Positions 1 to 8,287 of a DNA stretch of 64,000 nt are shown in pieces. The stretch is taken from positions 62,001 to 126,000 of the forward strand of contig JAEYPS010000006.1 of the NCBI GenBank assembly GCA_023410475.1, given 5' to 3'. The position numbers and the translations under genes are program-made. The notes under the pieces are model-generated. The model did not search any database and was not told the DNA's origin. It worked only from the letters and a program-made list of their open reading frames with translations. The DNA is from Bacillota bacterium. Its GTDB lineage: Bacteria; Bacillota; Clostridia; Christensenellales; SZUA-584. Numbering within the stretch: position 1 is the first letter of the stretch; each line of letters opens with the position of its first letter.

Positions 1-1620
1 AATTTCCATACCGTCGTGGCGCAGCCCACCGAGCATCAAAAAGACATGGTTTCCGATTTGTCCGAACGCGCCGCCGCCGTTCATACCGGCACGGTTGACC
101 CGCGCGAGGACAACATGCTCAAAATTACATCGGATGGGCGCAAGCTGGGCCTTGATCAGCGCATCGTCAATCCGCTGCTGCCCGACGATCCAGGCAGCAA
201 AGTCAACCAGTGCGTGAATAACATATGCCGTATTTGGGGTGAAGGACAGCCCGATAAGCTGACGCAGTTGGTGTTCTGCGATATTTCGACACCCAAAGGC
301 CGCACGTCACGGCTGGCCGCGAAAGCGGCGGATAAGACGATTAACGGCGTGGAGCTGCGCTCGCTGGCCGACGCACTGGAACCGGACGTGAAAACGGAAG
401 ATGCGCAATTCACAGTGTATGACGATATCCGCGATAAGCTCATATCCAGAGGCATTCCCGCCGAGCAGATCGCGTTCATTCACGACGCCAACACCGAGGT
501 GCGCAAGAAAGAGCTGTTCGTAAAGGTACGCTCCGGCCAGGTGCGCGTCCTCATGGGCAGCACGTTCAAGATGGGCGCGGGCATGAACGTCCAAGACCGC
601 CTGCGAGCCTTGCATGATTTGGATTGCCCATGGCGGCCCGGCGATCTGGAGCAGCGCGGCGGGCGCATCGTCCGGCAGGGAAACCAAAACCCCGAGGTAG
701 ATATTTACCGCTATGTAACGGATGGCACCTTTGACGCATACCTCTGGCAGACGGTAGAGAGCAAGCAGAAATTTATCAGTCAGATCATGACCAGTAAAAG
801 CCCCGTGCGTTCCTGTGAGGACGTGGACGAAACCGCCCTGTCATATGCAGAAATAAAGGCTCTGTGCGCCGGAAATCCCAAAATCAGATTCAAGATGGAC
901 TTGGATATTGATGTGGCGAGGCTGAAACTACTGAAAGCCGAGCATCAGAGCCAACAGTACCGGCTGGAGGATGATCTGCTCCGCTACTTCCCGGAGAGCA
1001 TAGAGAAAAATAAGGGTTACATCCGGGGCTTTGAGGCTGACATGGCGACTCTTGACAAACACCCGCATCCCAAAGATGGTTTTGTTGGTATGTTGTTGCG
1101 GGGCGATACGCTCACCGATAAAGACAACGCCGGTGCCGCGATACTGGAAGCCTGCAAGGAAGTGAAGTCCGGGGAGCCGGTGGAGATCGGCCAGTATCGG
1201 GGCTTTGCCATGTACCTTTCCTTCGACAGCTTTGATAAGGAGTACAGCGTCACGCTCAAGAGCGCGATGAGCCACAAGGCCGTGCTGGGTAAGGACGTGC
1301 GTGGTAACCTGACGCGCATCGACAACGCCCTTTCGCAGATGCCGGATCGGTTGAAGTCGGTGCGGGCACAGCTCGACAACCTGTATCAGCAGATGGAGGC
1401 GGCAAAACAGGAGATTGGCAAGCCGTTTGCGCACGAAGCGGAGCTGGCGCAAAAGAGCACGCTGCTGGCAGCGCTGGACGCTGAGCTGAGTATGGATGGC
1501 GGACGCCCGCCCGTGCAGGAACAGACCGCCAAGCGTGAGCGGCCCTCCGTACTGGATGGGCTGAGTGCGCCCTGCCGGAGCAACGGTAAAAAACACAAGT
1601 ATGAACTGGAGGCAAGATAG
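1..1620 (+). CDS. C-terminal part of giant SNF2-type helicase protein of a mobile element (5' truncated by window)
   Basis: The frame is open from base 1, so this is the last 539 or so codons of a longer gene. The first third carries a superfamily 2 helicase C-terminal domain: RVLMGSTFKMGAGMNVQ (motif V) and LEQRGGRIVRQGNQ (motif VI, with arginine fingers) at about bases 545-690. The rest is charged and partly coiled. Proteins of this kind in Firmicutes conjugative elements are often over 2000 aa with an N-terminal DNA methylase-like part; that part is not visible here. The stop codon abuts the start of the next gene, so the two are translationally linked. DNA transfer or anti-restriction roles have been suggested for the family; its function is not established from this sequence. 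Confidence 0.8.
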   Translation, partial: NFHTVVAQPTEHQKDMVSDLSERAAAVHTGTVDPREDNMLKITSDGRKLGLDQRIVNPLLPDDPGSKVNQCVNNICRIWGEGQPDKLTQLVFCDISTPKGRTSRLAAKAADKTINGVELRSLADALEPDVKTEDAQFTVYDDIRDKLISRGIPAEQIAFIHDANTEVRKKELFVKVRSGQVRVLMGSTFKMGAGMNVQDRLRALHDLDCPWRPGDLEQRGGRIVRQGNQNPEVDIYRYVTDGTFDAYLWQTVESKQKFISQIMTSKSPVRSCEDVDETALSYAEIKALCAGNPKIRFKMDLDIDVARLKLLKAEHQSQQYRLEDDLLRYFPESIEKNKGYIRGFEADMATLDKHPHPKDGFVGMLLRGDTLTDKDNAGAAILEACKEVKSGEPVEIGQYRGFAMYLSFDSFDKEYSVTLKSAMSHKAVLGKDVRGNLTRIDNALSQMPDRLKSVRAQLDNLYQQMEAAKQEIGKPFAHEAELAQKSTLLAALDAELSMDGGRPPVQEQTAKRERPSVLDGLSAPCRSNGKKHKYELEAR

Positions 1621-1959
1621 ATGGCGAATCGAAAGCGCAGCGTTCAGCTCCACTTCATGGCCACGGAGCGGGAGCGGGCGCTGATCGAACAGAAGATGGC
1701 GCAGATGGGTACCCACAACATGGGTGCTTATCTGCGTAAGATGGCGATTGACGGCTATGTGGTCAATCTGGATTTATCCGCCGTGGGAGAGCTGGTGTCC
1801 CTCCTGCGCCGGAGCAGCAACAACTTAAACCAGCTCACGCGCCGGGCACACGAAACCGGGAACATTTATGAGACCGACATTGAAGATTTGCGCCAGCATT
1901 ACGACCGCCTGTGGACGATGGCGGGCAAGATACTGACCGAGCTGTCCGACATCCGGTGA
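1621..1959 (+). CDS. MobC-like mobilization/relaxosome accessory protein
   Basis: This 112-aa basic protein opens with a beta-strand (RSVQLHFMATERERALIEQKM) followed by helices, the ribbon-helix-helix layout of MobC/MbeC relaxosome proteins. The segment LVSLLRRSSNNLNQLTRRAHETG is the family hallmark (RRxxNNLNQ). Such proteins bind near oriT and help the relaxase nick. The ATG follows the previous stop directly, with GGAGG at about 1606-1610 inside the upstream gene. The matching relaxase is at 4032, separated by four small genes. Confidence 0.85.
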   Translation: MANRKRSVQLHFMATERERALIEQKMAQMGTHNMGAYLRKMAIDGYVVNLDLSAVGELVSLLRRSSNNLNQLTRRAHETGNIYETDIEDLRQHYDRLWTMAGKILTELSDIR

Positions 1960-2046
1960 ATGGAGCGTATGCTCCTGTAAAAAGCTGTGCGCGCCTTAAA
2001 ACGTTGTGTTCCTTTATAGCTTGGAATATAATCAATAAAATGGACG

Positions 2047-2406
2047 GTGGTGAATGTGGCAAAGAAAAAGCGAAAGCCCTCCAAGCCGGAGCGCCGCGAA
2101 CAGCGGCTCAATAAGGCGCGTCAGTGGGCACTGACCTATCAAGGCTCGCATATCGTTCGTGATTACAGAAAACGCTTCAAACTGGATTATACCTGTGCGC
2201 TTGAGGATATGAGAACCATTGGCGCTCTTTCCCCGGAGAAATATGAGAACATGAAGCAAGCCGATGCCATCAGGCTCCGGCAAAAAAGAGAGCAAAAGGC
2301 ACTTGCACAGGAACAGGCATTGCATGACCGCTTCCCCGATTCCGACGATACGTTTTTCTTTATCGCCGGATACACGCCCGGAGGCGCGCCATACGGTGTG
2401 ACGTGA
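2047..2406 (+). CDS. conserved mobile-element protein of unknown function
   Basis: About 119 aa, starting with GTG at 2047 or, more likely by spacing to GGTGGTG, GTG at 2056. The N-terminus is very basic (KKKRKPSKPERREQRLNKAR), which suggests nucleic-acid contact. A helical middle follows (YRKRFKLDYTCALEDMRTIG), then a charged helix and a glycine-rich tail. Similar small proteins occur beside MobC and CD1845 genes in clostridial elements. I do not recognise a catalytic motif. Codon use matches the GC-rich backbone of the element. Confidence 0.65.
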   Translation: MVNVAKKKRKPSKPERREQRLNKARQWALTYQGSHIVRDYRKRFKLDYTCALEDMRTIGALSPEKYENMKQADAIRLRQKREQKALAQEQALHDRFPDSDDTFFFIAGYTPGGAPYGVT

Positions 2407-2442
2407 GAGGAAATGGGCATGACGCCCTATGAATTAAACGAA

Positions 2443-2478
2443 GAAGATGCTGACTGAAACGTGGCGTCTTCTTTTTTG
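2443..2478 (+). terminator. rho-independent terminator
   Basis: GAAGATGC (2443-2450) pairs with GCGTCTTC (2464-2471), followed by a run of T. It closes the mobC-side transcript. Confidence 0.7.
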
Positions 2479-2564
2479 CCCTTGACAAAATGGACATATG
2501 ACGCCTCAGCCGGTATGATGATATTGAAGGATAAACGAAACGGGCCGAAAAAGGAGGGATTTCC

Positions 2565-2849
2565 ATGCGGCTGATACTAAAAATATTGTTGTTTCCCGTG
2601 GTACTGGTTCTCACCATATTCGTGGCGATTTGCCGGTTCCTTTGCACCTTCTCCACGGTGCTGCTGTCTATTATCGCTTTCATCATCTTTGCGCTGGCTC
2701 TTGCCACGATGATATTCCTGCACGACACGTCAAACGGCCTTATAGCGCTGGTGCTGGCATGGCTTATATCTCCGTTTGGGATTCCGCTGTTCGCGTCCTG
2801 GCTGGTGGAAAAAGTGGATGATTTAAATTGCAGGTTGAAAGCGATATAG
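2565..2849 (+). CDS. CD1845-family small membrane protein
   Basis: This 94-aa protein is nearly all hydrophobic. It has three predicted membrane segments (about residues 3-25, 27-52 and 58-80) and a short charged C-terminal tail (VEKVDDLNCRLKAI). The layout matches the CD1845 family that accompanies conjugative transposons of Clostridioides and relatives; its role is unknown. ATG 2565 has a strong AAGGAGGG site eight bases upstream. It lies between the terminator at 2443 and the convergent XRE regulator gene. Confidence 0.8.
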   Translation: MRLILKILLFPVVLVLTIFVAICRFLCTFSTVLLSIIAFIIFALALATMIFLHDTSNGLIALVLAWLISPFGIPLFASWLVEKVDDLNCRLKAI

Positions 2850-2927
2850 TGCCCCACAAAAGCATGACAAAGATGGTCCGCGTTACGATTGTGAAGTGAA
2901 TGCGGGCCGTTTCATTTTTATATGGCC

Positions 2928-3269
2928 CTATTTATCAGAGACGGCAAACGCTTCAAGGAGCTTATTGAGGATATCGCCTGCAATATTGAACTGTTCCGGG
3001 GGCAACCGCCTGAGCCGCGAGGCCAAAGCCTGTACCTCATTTTCGGCTTGGTGTTCAAACAGAAGATTGTCGCTGGAAATAGATAAGACCTGACAGATTT
3101 TTTGCATGGAAGACAAGGAAACGCCTACGGCTCCGCGTTCTATGGCTGAAACATTCTTGGTTCCCATGCCAATCAGCTCCGCGAACCTGTCCTGCGTCAA
3201 ACCGGCTGTTTCTCTGGCCTTTTTAATCCGGTTGCCAATTTCAATATTGATATCCTTTTTCTCTTTCAA
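2928..3269 (-). CDS. XRE-family HTH transcriptional regulator
   Basis: A 113-aa protein with a Cro/CI-type helix-turn-helix at residues 10-65 (GNRIKKARETAGLTQDRFAE then KNVSAIERGAVGVSLSSMQK). A short helical C-terminal part (ASRLRRLPPEQFNIAGDILN) probably dimerises. It is divergent from the SLOG gene at 3385, and the shared 115-base intergenic region carries a promoter and an inverted pair of GTTTATGT boxes, so it may repress its own gene and the element genes to the right. RBS on the minus strand is weak. Its target is inferred from position only. Confidence 0.85.
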   Translation of the reverse strand: MKEKKDINIEIGNRIKKARETAGLTQDRFAELIGMGTKNVSAIERGAVGVSLSSMQKICQVLSISSDNLLFEHQAENEVQALASRLRRLPPEQFNIAGDILNKLLEAFAVSDK

Positions 3270-3292
3270 GGTAACACCACCTTACACCATTA

Positions 3293-3367
3293 GTTTATGT
3301 GATGGTATCATTGACCTGAACTCTTTAGTACCGCTATAATTTATCGCGTTACTAACACTACATAAAC
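3293..3367 (+). promoter_or_regulatory. divergent control region: sigma-A promoter flanked by inverted boxes
   Basis: TTGACC (3311-3316), an 18-base spacer and TATAAT (3335-3340) point right to the gene at 3385. GTTTATGT (3293-3300) and its complement ACATAAAC (3360-3367) flank the promoter, a layout typical of operators for the divergent XRE regulator. Confidence 0.6.
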
Positions 3368-3384
3368 ACGGGAGAGGAAGCAGA

Positions 3385-3969
3385 ATGAGTAAACAGATTG
3401 CCTGCGCGTTTACGGGACACCGCCCCAAGAGATTCAGCTTTGGATATGACGAGGAAGACGAGAAATGCGTCCGGCTCAAGCTGGTGATGGCACAGCAGAT
3501 CATGAAGCTGATCAAGGGCGGCGTTTCGCTGTTCTATACCGGGATGGCGCAGGGCGTCGATCAATACGGGGCCGAGATCGTATTGGGCATGAAGCGGCAG
3601 TATCCGCACGTTCAGTTGATTGCGGTTTTGCCCTGCGAGACGCAGGCCAACAAGTGGTCGCCCATGCAGCGGGAACGGTATTTCAACACGCTGGCGGTCT
3701 GCGATGATGTTATAACACTCCGCGCCCGCTATTCGCCGCAATGTATGCACGAGCGCAATCGCTATATGGTCGATCACGCGGAATACCTTTTGGCGGTATA
3801 CGACGGGGACGGCAAGGGCGGCACGGCCTATACCGTTCGCTATGCGCGGGAGAAAGAACGGGAGATCATCACCATTCACTCGGATACATTGGCGGTCGTT
3901 TCCGGTGTGGATTTTGAAGCGCTGGAACGGCGAAAGCAGTTCCGGATTCTCCCGCCAAAACAGCAATAA
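3385..3969 (+). CDS. SLOG-domain (DUF1273/YpsA-like) protein
   Basis: A 194-aa protein starting ACAFTGHRPKRF, the N-terminal signature of the DUF1273/YpsA group of the SLOG Rossmann-like superfamily. FYTGMAQGVDQYGAEIVL (about residues 51-68) and LLAVYDGDGKGGTAYTVRYA (about 137-156) are the other conserved strands, predicted to bind a nucleotide or nucleotide-derived ligand. SLOG proteins are common in mobile elements and in some nucleotide-signalling conflict systems; no effector is fused here. ATG 3385 follows GGAGAGGA. A terminator follows directly. Confidence 0.8.
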   Translation: MSKQIACAFTGHRPKRFSFGYDEEDEKCVRLKLVMAQQIMKLIKGGVSLFYTGMAQGVDQYGAEIVLGMKRQYPHVQLIAVLPCETQANKWSPMQRERYFNTLAVCDDVITLRARYSPQCMHERNRYMVDHAEYLLAVYDGDGKGGTAYTVRYAREKEREIITIHSDTLAVVSGVDFEALERRKQFRILPPKQQ

Positions 3970-3975
3970 CGAAAG

Positions 3976-4011
3976 ACGGTGGGATACGGTTACCAGCGCC
4001 CCGCCGTTTTT
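3976..4011 (+). terminator. rho-independent terminator
   Basis: ACGGTGGG (3976-3983) pairs with CCCGCCGT (4000-4007), then TTTTT. It ends just before the ribosome site of the relaxase gene. Confidence 0.65.
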
Positions 4012-4031
4012 GATTGGAGGTGAATAGCCCT

Positions 4032-5432
4032 TTGGCAACCACGCGCCTGATTTCCATGCACATCAACAAAGGCAAGAGCATCGCCCAATGCCTGACCGAC
4101 CGCACCAATTATTCCAAAAACCCTGATAAAACCAACGACGGTGAATACATTAGCGCCTATGAATGCGACCCCGCCGTCGTGGACGCGCAGTTCCTTCTGG
4201 CCAAGCGGCAATACAAAAACATCACCGGCAGAGAACAGAAAAATGATGTGATCGCCTATCAGATAAGGCAATCCTTCAGACCGGGCGAAGTGACGCCGGA
4301 GCAGGCCAACAAGATCGGCTATGAGCTGGGGATGCGCTGGACGAAAGGCCGCCATGCCTTTATCGTGGCCACGCATGTTGACAAGGCCCACATTCATTCG
4401 CACATTATATTTAATTCGACTGGGCTGGACTGCACACGCAAGTTCCGAGATTTTCGCGGCTCCGGCCTCGCTTTACAGCGGGTCAGCGACAGGCTTTGTC
4501 TGGAACACGGCCTTTCCATTGTCGAAAATCCTAAGCGCGGTAAAAAGCATTACGGCAAGTGGTTGGGTGACAATAAAAAACTCTCATTTCGGGAAAAGCT
4601 GCGCCTTGCGATTGAAGCGGTCCTTGCCCAAAAGCCTACCGATTTTGAGACATTTCTGCGGCTCATTCGAGTCGCTGGATATGAAATCAGGACAGGCAAG
4701 CGCCTCGCTTTCCGCAGTACTGGTCAGAAGACAAACATCTGTCTCCGCTCTCTTGGCAAAGGGTATTCGGAGGAAGAAATCCGCGCTGTCATCGCCGGTG
4801 GGAAAACCCATACGCCGCGTAAACCAACGTGGCAAAACAAAAGGCCGCAGGGCGTCAATTTGCTGGTGGATATTCAGGCAAAATTACAGGCAGGAAAAGG
4901 CCCCGGTTATGAACGCTGGGCCAAGGTTTTCAACCTCAAGCAGATGGCTCAGACCATCAATTACCTGACTGAAAACAATCTTCTGGAGTACGCCGTGCTG
5001 GAGAGAAAAGCGTCGGCGGCTACCGCCCGTTTCCATGATCTGACGGCGCGCATCAAGGCTGCCGAGTCACGTATAGCCGAGATCAGAAACTTGAAATCGC
5101 ATATCATCAATTATGCCAAAACCCGTGACGTATATGTCGCTTACCGCAGGGCCGGATACAACAAAAAGTTTCGCGCCGAGCATGAGGCGGACATCCTTTT
5201 GCACAAGGCGGCGAAACAGGCGTTTGACGACATGGGCGTCAAAAAGCTGCCCACCATCAGGGCGCTGCAAGCCGAGTATGAAACGTTGCTGGCCCAAAAG
5301 CGCAGCGCCTATTCCGGGTACACCGAAGTGAGAAAAGATATGCGCGAATTGATCACGGCAAAAGCAAATGTTGATAGATTGCTGGGCAAGACACAGGAAC
5401 AACCGGGAAAGGAACAAGAGCGGGACAGATAG
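4032..5432 (+). CDS. HUH relaxase / mobilization nuclease (MobP-like)
   Basis: A 466-aa relaxase that nicks oriT and pilots the strand during transfer. The N-terminal nuclease shows the candidate catalytic Tyr27 in TNYSKNP and the metal-binding triad HVDKAHIHSHIIFNS (His120, His122, His124). The C-terminal half is helical and coiled. I chose TTG 4032 because GGAGGT at 4016-4021 lies ten bases upstream; the frame also extends to TTG 4014, but that start has no ribosome site. Its last 180 or so bases recur in degraded form at 15852-16036, on the far side of the defence operon. Confidence 0.9.
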   Translation: MATTRLISMHINKGKSIAQCLTDRTNYSKNPDKTNDGEYISAYECDPAVVDAQFLLAKRQYKNITGREQKNDVIAYQIRQSFRPGEVTPEQANKIGYELGMRWTKGRHAFIVATHVDKAHIHSHIIFNSTGLDCTRKFRDFRGSGLALQRVSDRLCLEHGLSIVENPKRGKKHYGKWLGDNKKLSFREKLRLAIEAVLAQKPTDFETFLRLIRVAGYEIRTGKRLAFRSTGQKTNICLRSLGKGYSEEEIRAVIAGGKTHTPRKPTWQNKRPQGVNLLVDIQAKLQAGKGPGYERWAKVFNLKQMAQTINYLTENNLLEYAVLERKASAATARFHDLTARIKAAESRIAEIRNLKSHIINYAKTRDVYVAYRRAGYNKKFRAEHEADILLHKAAKQAFDDMGVKKLPTIRALQAEYETLLAQKRSAYSGYTEVRKDMRELITAKANVDRLLGKTQEQPGKEQERDR

Positions 5433-5479
5433 CGCGTTTCCTCCTGCGTTCAGGCGGTATTTGCCGGAGGGGAAGTCTG
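5294..5479 (+). repeat. direct repeat copy A: 3' end of relaxase gene and downstream bases
   Basis: This stretch aligns with 15852-16036 in the same orientation, sharing CCAAAAGCG, GCGCCTATTCCGG, GAAAAGATATGCG, GCTGGGC and TTTGCCGGAGGG in order. Copy A is intact coding sequence; copy B is not. Confidence 0.8.
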
Positions 5480-5623
5480 AAAGGGCGAGCGTAACTTTTC
5501 ACTTTGCCTGCTCTCCCCATTACTTGTTATAATGCCTGCTCTATCTTATTTTTTCTGTGTAGTCACTGTAATTCTCTTGAGCTTCTGAATTCATATAAAA
5601 TCATACGAAAACATACAATTGTA
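5433..5623. other. intergenic spacer left of the defence operon
   Basis: The first 47 bases belong to repeat copy A. The rest turns AT-rich from about 5500, marking the change from element backbone to cargo. I see no open gene here. Confidence 0.5.
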
Positions 5624-5652
5624 TTGGAAATTGTACTTACTCATGATATAAT
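5624..5652 (+). promoter_or_regulatory. sigma-A promoter of the defence operon
   Basis: TTGGAA (5624-5629), a 17-base spacer and a perfect TATAAT (5647-5652), 36 bases before the first start codon. No further promoter of this quality was seen inside the operon. Confidence 0.75.
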
Positions 5653-5687
5653 AGATAAAAACCATTGGCAAGAAAGGAGACGTGTTA

Positions 5688-5876
5688 ATGGGATCCGATG
5701 CAGAGAAATGGTCAAGCCTTGAAGAAGTAGCCAAACACATCGGTGTAAATAAAGATACCGTTCGCAACTGGATAAAAAAAGATGCGATTCCTGCACATAA
5801 AATTGGTAAGTTATGGAAGTTCAGGCTATCTGAGATTGACGAATGGGTTAAGAGTGGCAAAAGCGCCATGTGTTAA
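5688..5876 (+). CDS. small excisionase-type HTH DNA-binding protein
   Basis: A 62-aa MerR/excisionase-like winged helix: WSSLEEVAKHIGVNKDTVRN is the helix-turn-helix, followed by IPAHKIGKLWKFRLSEIDEW, the wing and final helix. ATG 5688 is eight bases after AAGGAGA; an upstream in-frame GTG (5682) is too close. It is the first gene of the defence operon. Such small proteins often precede restriction-modification genes, where they may act as controller proteins. It could instead be a stray excisionase, but the operon context favours a regulator. Confidence 0.75.
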   Translation: MGSDAEKWSSLEEVAKHIGVNKDTVRNWIKKDAIPAHKIGKLWKFRLSEIDEWVKSGKSAMC

Positions 5877-5927
5877 TATTTGATTTCGACTTGCTTGTTA
5901 TAAATTATTTTTCTTGGAGGTGGTGGC

Positions 5928-7232
5928 ATGGAGGCATTAAACCAGATGCTTAAGGTTGCAACATCGAACTCTTTTGGCGCTAATGATTATAGGAATTATA
6001 AGCACTCGCTTTTTATGGAGAGTAAAAAAGCGATGTATAGATTTACACCAATAGGCAATGGCGCAACTCTCCCAAATCCTATTCAGATTTTAGATTTTTT
6101 TAGCGGAGCTGGGGGCACTTCTCTCGGCTTTGCTGTGATAAATAGTATATTCCCGGTATTTCGTTTTTTAGGAGGATGTGACATTAATCACATATCTGCC
6201 GCTACATATAGTAAAAATTTTGGAACCCCTATAATTTGTATAGACATTATTAAAATTTCTGAATCAACAAATAGTATTCAGGAATTTTTGCAAAGTATTA
6301 ATTTCGACCCTAATCTTCCTACTATTTTAATTGGTTGTGCGCCATGCCAAGGATTCTCTTCTCACAGAAAGAAAAAGTGGAACGACGAAGATGATGACAG
6401 AAATAGCCTGGTGGTTGCTTTTTCTAAGATTGTTGCGGAAGTAAATCCATCTGTCTTTGTAATGGAAAACGTACCGGAATTTCTGTCTGATAGATACCGG
6501 AAATACTTCAGCAAAGCGCAAATCGCTTTTTATGATGCGGGGTACATTGTTAAACAGAATATATATAATGCTGCTGAATTTGGCGTGCCGCAAGAACGCT
6601 TTCGTTCAGTAATAATCGGAATGAAGAAGGAGTTTCTGTTACCGGAAAGCTTTTATACTCCGAATGAATATAAAACCGTAAGGGATGCAATTGCTTCTCT
6701 ACGTCCAATTGCTGCTGGGGAGGCTGACCCTAGTGACTTATTACATAAAGCTGTTGCTCATAAGCAGAGTACCATTGAAGTAATCAAGCAGGTTCCTCAT
6801 GACGGAGGCAATTTGCCAGAAGGAGTGGGACCTGAATGCTTATCCCGGGTCAATGGTTTTTACGATGTTTACGGAAGGCTAAGCTGGGATAAACCAGCTA
6901 TCACTATAACTCATTATGCACGGAATCCTGCTAGCGGTAGATATACGCACCCCGTACAGGACCGGGGATTAACCGCAAGGGAAGCCGCTCGTCTTCAGAG
7001 CTTTCCCGATGGGTTCTCTTTTGAAGGTAAATCTGACGATGTTTATCGACAAATTGGTGAAGCTGTACCACCGTTATTATCGTGCGGAATTGCTGTCAAT
7101 ATCTTAATTGAACTTCTGTCTTGCGAGCCTACGAAATTCCAGTTGGAGGCAGGGGTACAGACCATGAATTTGCCCGTAAGTAATTCATATTCAAGCGTTA
7201 TTGCTGGAATAAAAATAAGGAGGCAAGCTTGA
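5928..7232 (+). CDS. DNA (cytosine-5)-methyltransferase 1
   Basis: A 434-aa C5 methyltransferase with all main motifs in order: DFFSGAGG (I, residues 56-63, AdoMet binding), APCQGFS (IV, catalytic Cys140), MENVPEF (VI), PQERFRSVIIGM (VIII) and GEAVPPLLS (X). A 50-residue N-terminal extension precedes motif I. ATG 5928 has GGAGGTGG just upstream. The next methyltransferase begins two bases after its stop. It presumably protects host DNA from the nuclease encoded downstream; a pair of C5 enzymes is expected when the target is asymmetric. The gene is clearly AT-richer than the element backbone. Confidence 0.93.
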   Translation: MEALNQMLKVATSNSFGANDYRNYKHSLFMESKKAMYRFTPIGNGATLPNPIQILDFFSGAGGTSLGFAVINSIFPVFRFLGGCDINHISAATYSKNFGTPIICIDIIKISESTNSIQEFLQSINFDPNLPTILIGCAPCQGFSSHRKKKWNDEDDDRNSLVVAFSKIVAEVNPSVFVMENVPEFLSDRYRKYFSKAQIAFYDAGYIVKQNIYNAAEFGVPQERFRSVIIGMKKEFLLPESFYTPNEYKTVRDAIASLRPIAAGEADPSDLLHKAVAHKQSTIEVIKQVPHDGGNLPEGVGPECLSRVNGFYDVYGRLSWDKPAITITHYARNPASGRYTHPVQDRGLTAREAARLQSFPDGFSFEGKSDDVYRQIGEAVPPLLSCGIAVNILIELLSCEPTKFQLEAGVQTMNLPVSNSYSSVIAGIKIRRQA

Positions 7233-7233
7233 T

Positions 7234-8280
7234 ATGCATTTTACTTGTGTGGACAGTTTTTCCGGCGCGGGGGGATTATCATTAGGTTTACATGAAGCAG
7301 GGTATGATTTGCTTCTCAGTTTTGATAACGATCCCAAATGTATCCACACAATAAATATGAATCCGAAGTATTTTTCACATCCCGCCTTGTGCGAGGATAT
7401 CAAGGATGTGCTTGAGGGGCGATTACTCGATAGGATAGGGCTTAAACAAGGAGAGCTATTCCTGCTAGCTGGGGGGCCACCGTGTCAAGGGTTTTCCGTC
7501 CAACGTATCGGAGAAGACACCGACAGCAGGAATGAGCTCGTTCTCCTTTACGGCGAACTGATAGACGAGGTTCGCCCAATGTTTTTTGTAATGGAAAACG
7601 TATCGGGTATACAGGGCAAGCGTGGAAAGAAAATCCTAGCAGAGTTAATTAGAAAAATGGAATCCATAGGTTACCATGTCCACAAGCAGTTAATTGATGC
7701 AGAAGACTACGGTGTTCCTCAGCGTAGAAAACGGATTGTCCTTGTCGGCGAACGTGGTGATGTTGGCTCGACGTATGATTTCCCAAAGCCCACCGGCGAA
7801 AGACGCACCGTCCGCGATACGATAGAATTTCTGCCACCGCCGCCCGAAGACGGAAAGCCGCATCCCGACTATCCGCTCCATCGACGCGACCGTCTATCTG
7901 AAAAGAACATTAAGCGCATAAACGCACTTGGTCAAGGGCAAGGGAGGGATTTCCTACCTGAAGAACTCTTGGCTAATTGCCACCGTGTAGACAGTGCGGT
8001 TATCGGACACCGAAACGTGTATGGTAGAATGGCGTGGGACGACGTCGCCCCCACGATAACGGCGCGCTTTGACAGTTTCACGCGCGGACTGTTCGGGCAT
8101 CCAGACCAGCCGCGTAGCATTTCACTACTCGAAGGCGCCTTGCTTCAGACGTTCCCCTTGGACTTTGAGTTTGCGGGATCGAAAATAGAAATCGCACGCC
8201 AGATTGGGAATGCGGTGCCCCCAAAGCTGGCGAAAGCTATCGGTGAAAGCATCATTGATTACTACACAGGAAAGAGGTGA
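7234..8280 (+). CDS. DNA (cytosine-5)-methyltransferase 2
   Basis: A 348-aa C5 methyltransferase of usual length: DSFSGAGGLSLGLHEAGY (I), GGPPCQGFSVQR (IV, catalytic Cys84), VMENVSG (VI), VPQRRKRIVLVG (VIII) and QIGNAVPPKLA (X). AAGGAGGC at 7217-7224 sets ATG 7234. It differs from the first enzyme in the region between motifs VIII and IX, where the target recognition domain lies, so the two probably read different sequences or the two strands of one site. Base composition rises in GC through the gene, hinting at a mosaic origin. Its stop is eight bases before the nuclease gene. Confidence 0.93.
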   Translation: MHFTCVDSFSGAGGLSLGLHEAGYDLLLSFDNDPKCIHTINMNPKYFSHPALCEDIKDVLEGRLLDRIGLKQGELFLLAGGPPCQGFSVQRIGEDTDSRNELVLLYGELIDEVRPMFFVMENVSGIQGKRGKKILAELIRKMESIGYHVHKQLIDAEDYGVPQRRKRIVLVGERGDVGSTYDFPKPTGERRTVRDTIEFLPPPPEDGKPHPDYPLHRRDRLSEKNIKRINALGQGQGRDFLPEELLANCHRVDSAVIGHRNVYGRMAWDDVAPTITARFDSFTRGLFGHPDQPRSISLLEGALLQTFPLDFEFAGSKIEIARQIGNAVPPKLAKAIGESIIDYYTGKR

Positions 8281-8287
8281 TAGGTAT

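Noticed and set aside
1911..2114. 67-residue protein gene overlapping the end of mobC
   Set aside because: It overlaps both neighbouring genes in another frame and has no ribosome site.
2482..2519. Promoter for the CD1845-type gene
   Set aside because: TTGACA and TATGAT are present but 26 bases apart, too far for a sigma-A promoter.
3358..4038. 226-residue minus-strand protein gene
   Set aside because: A shadow of the SLOG gene in a GC-rich stretch.
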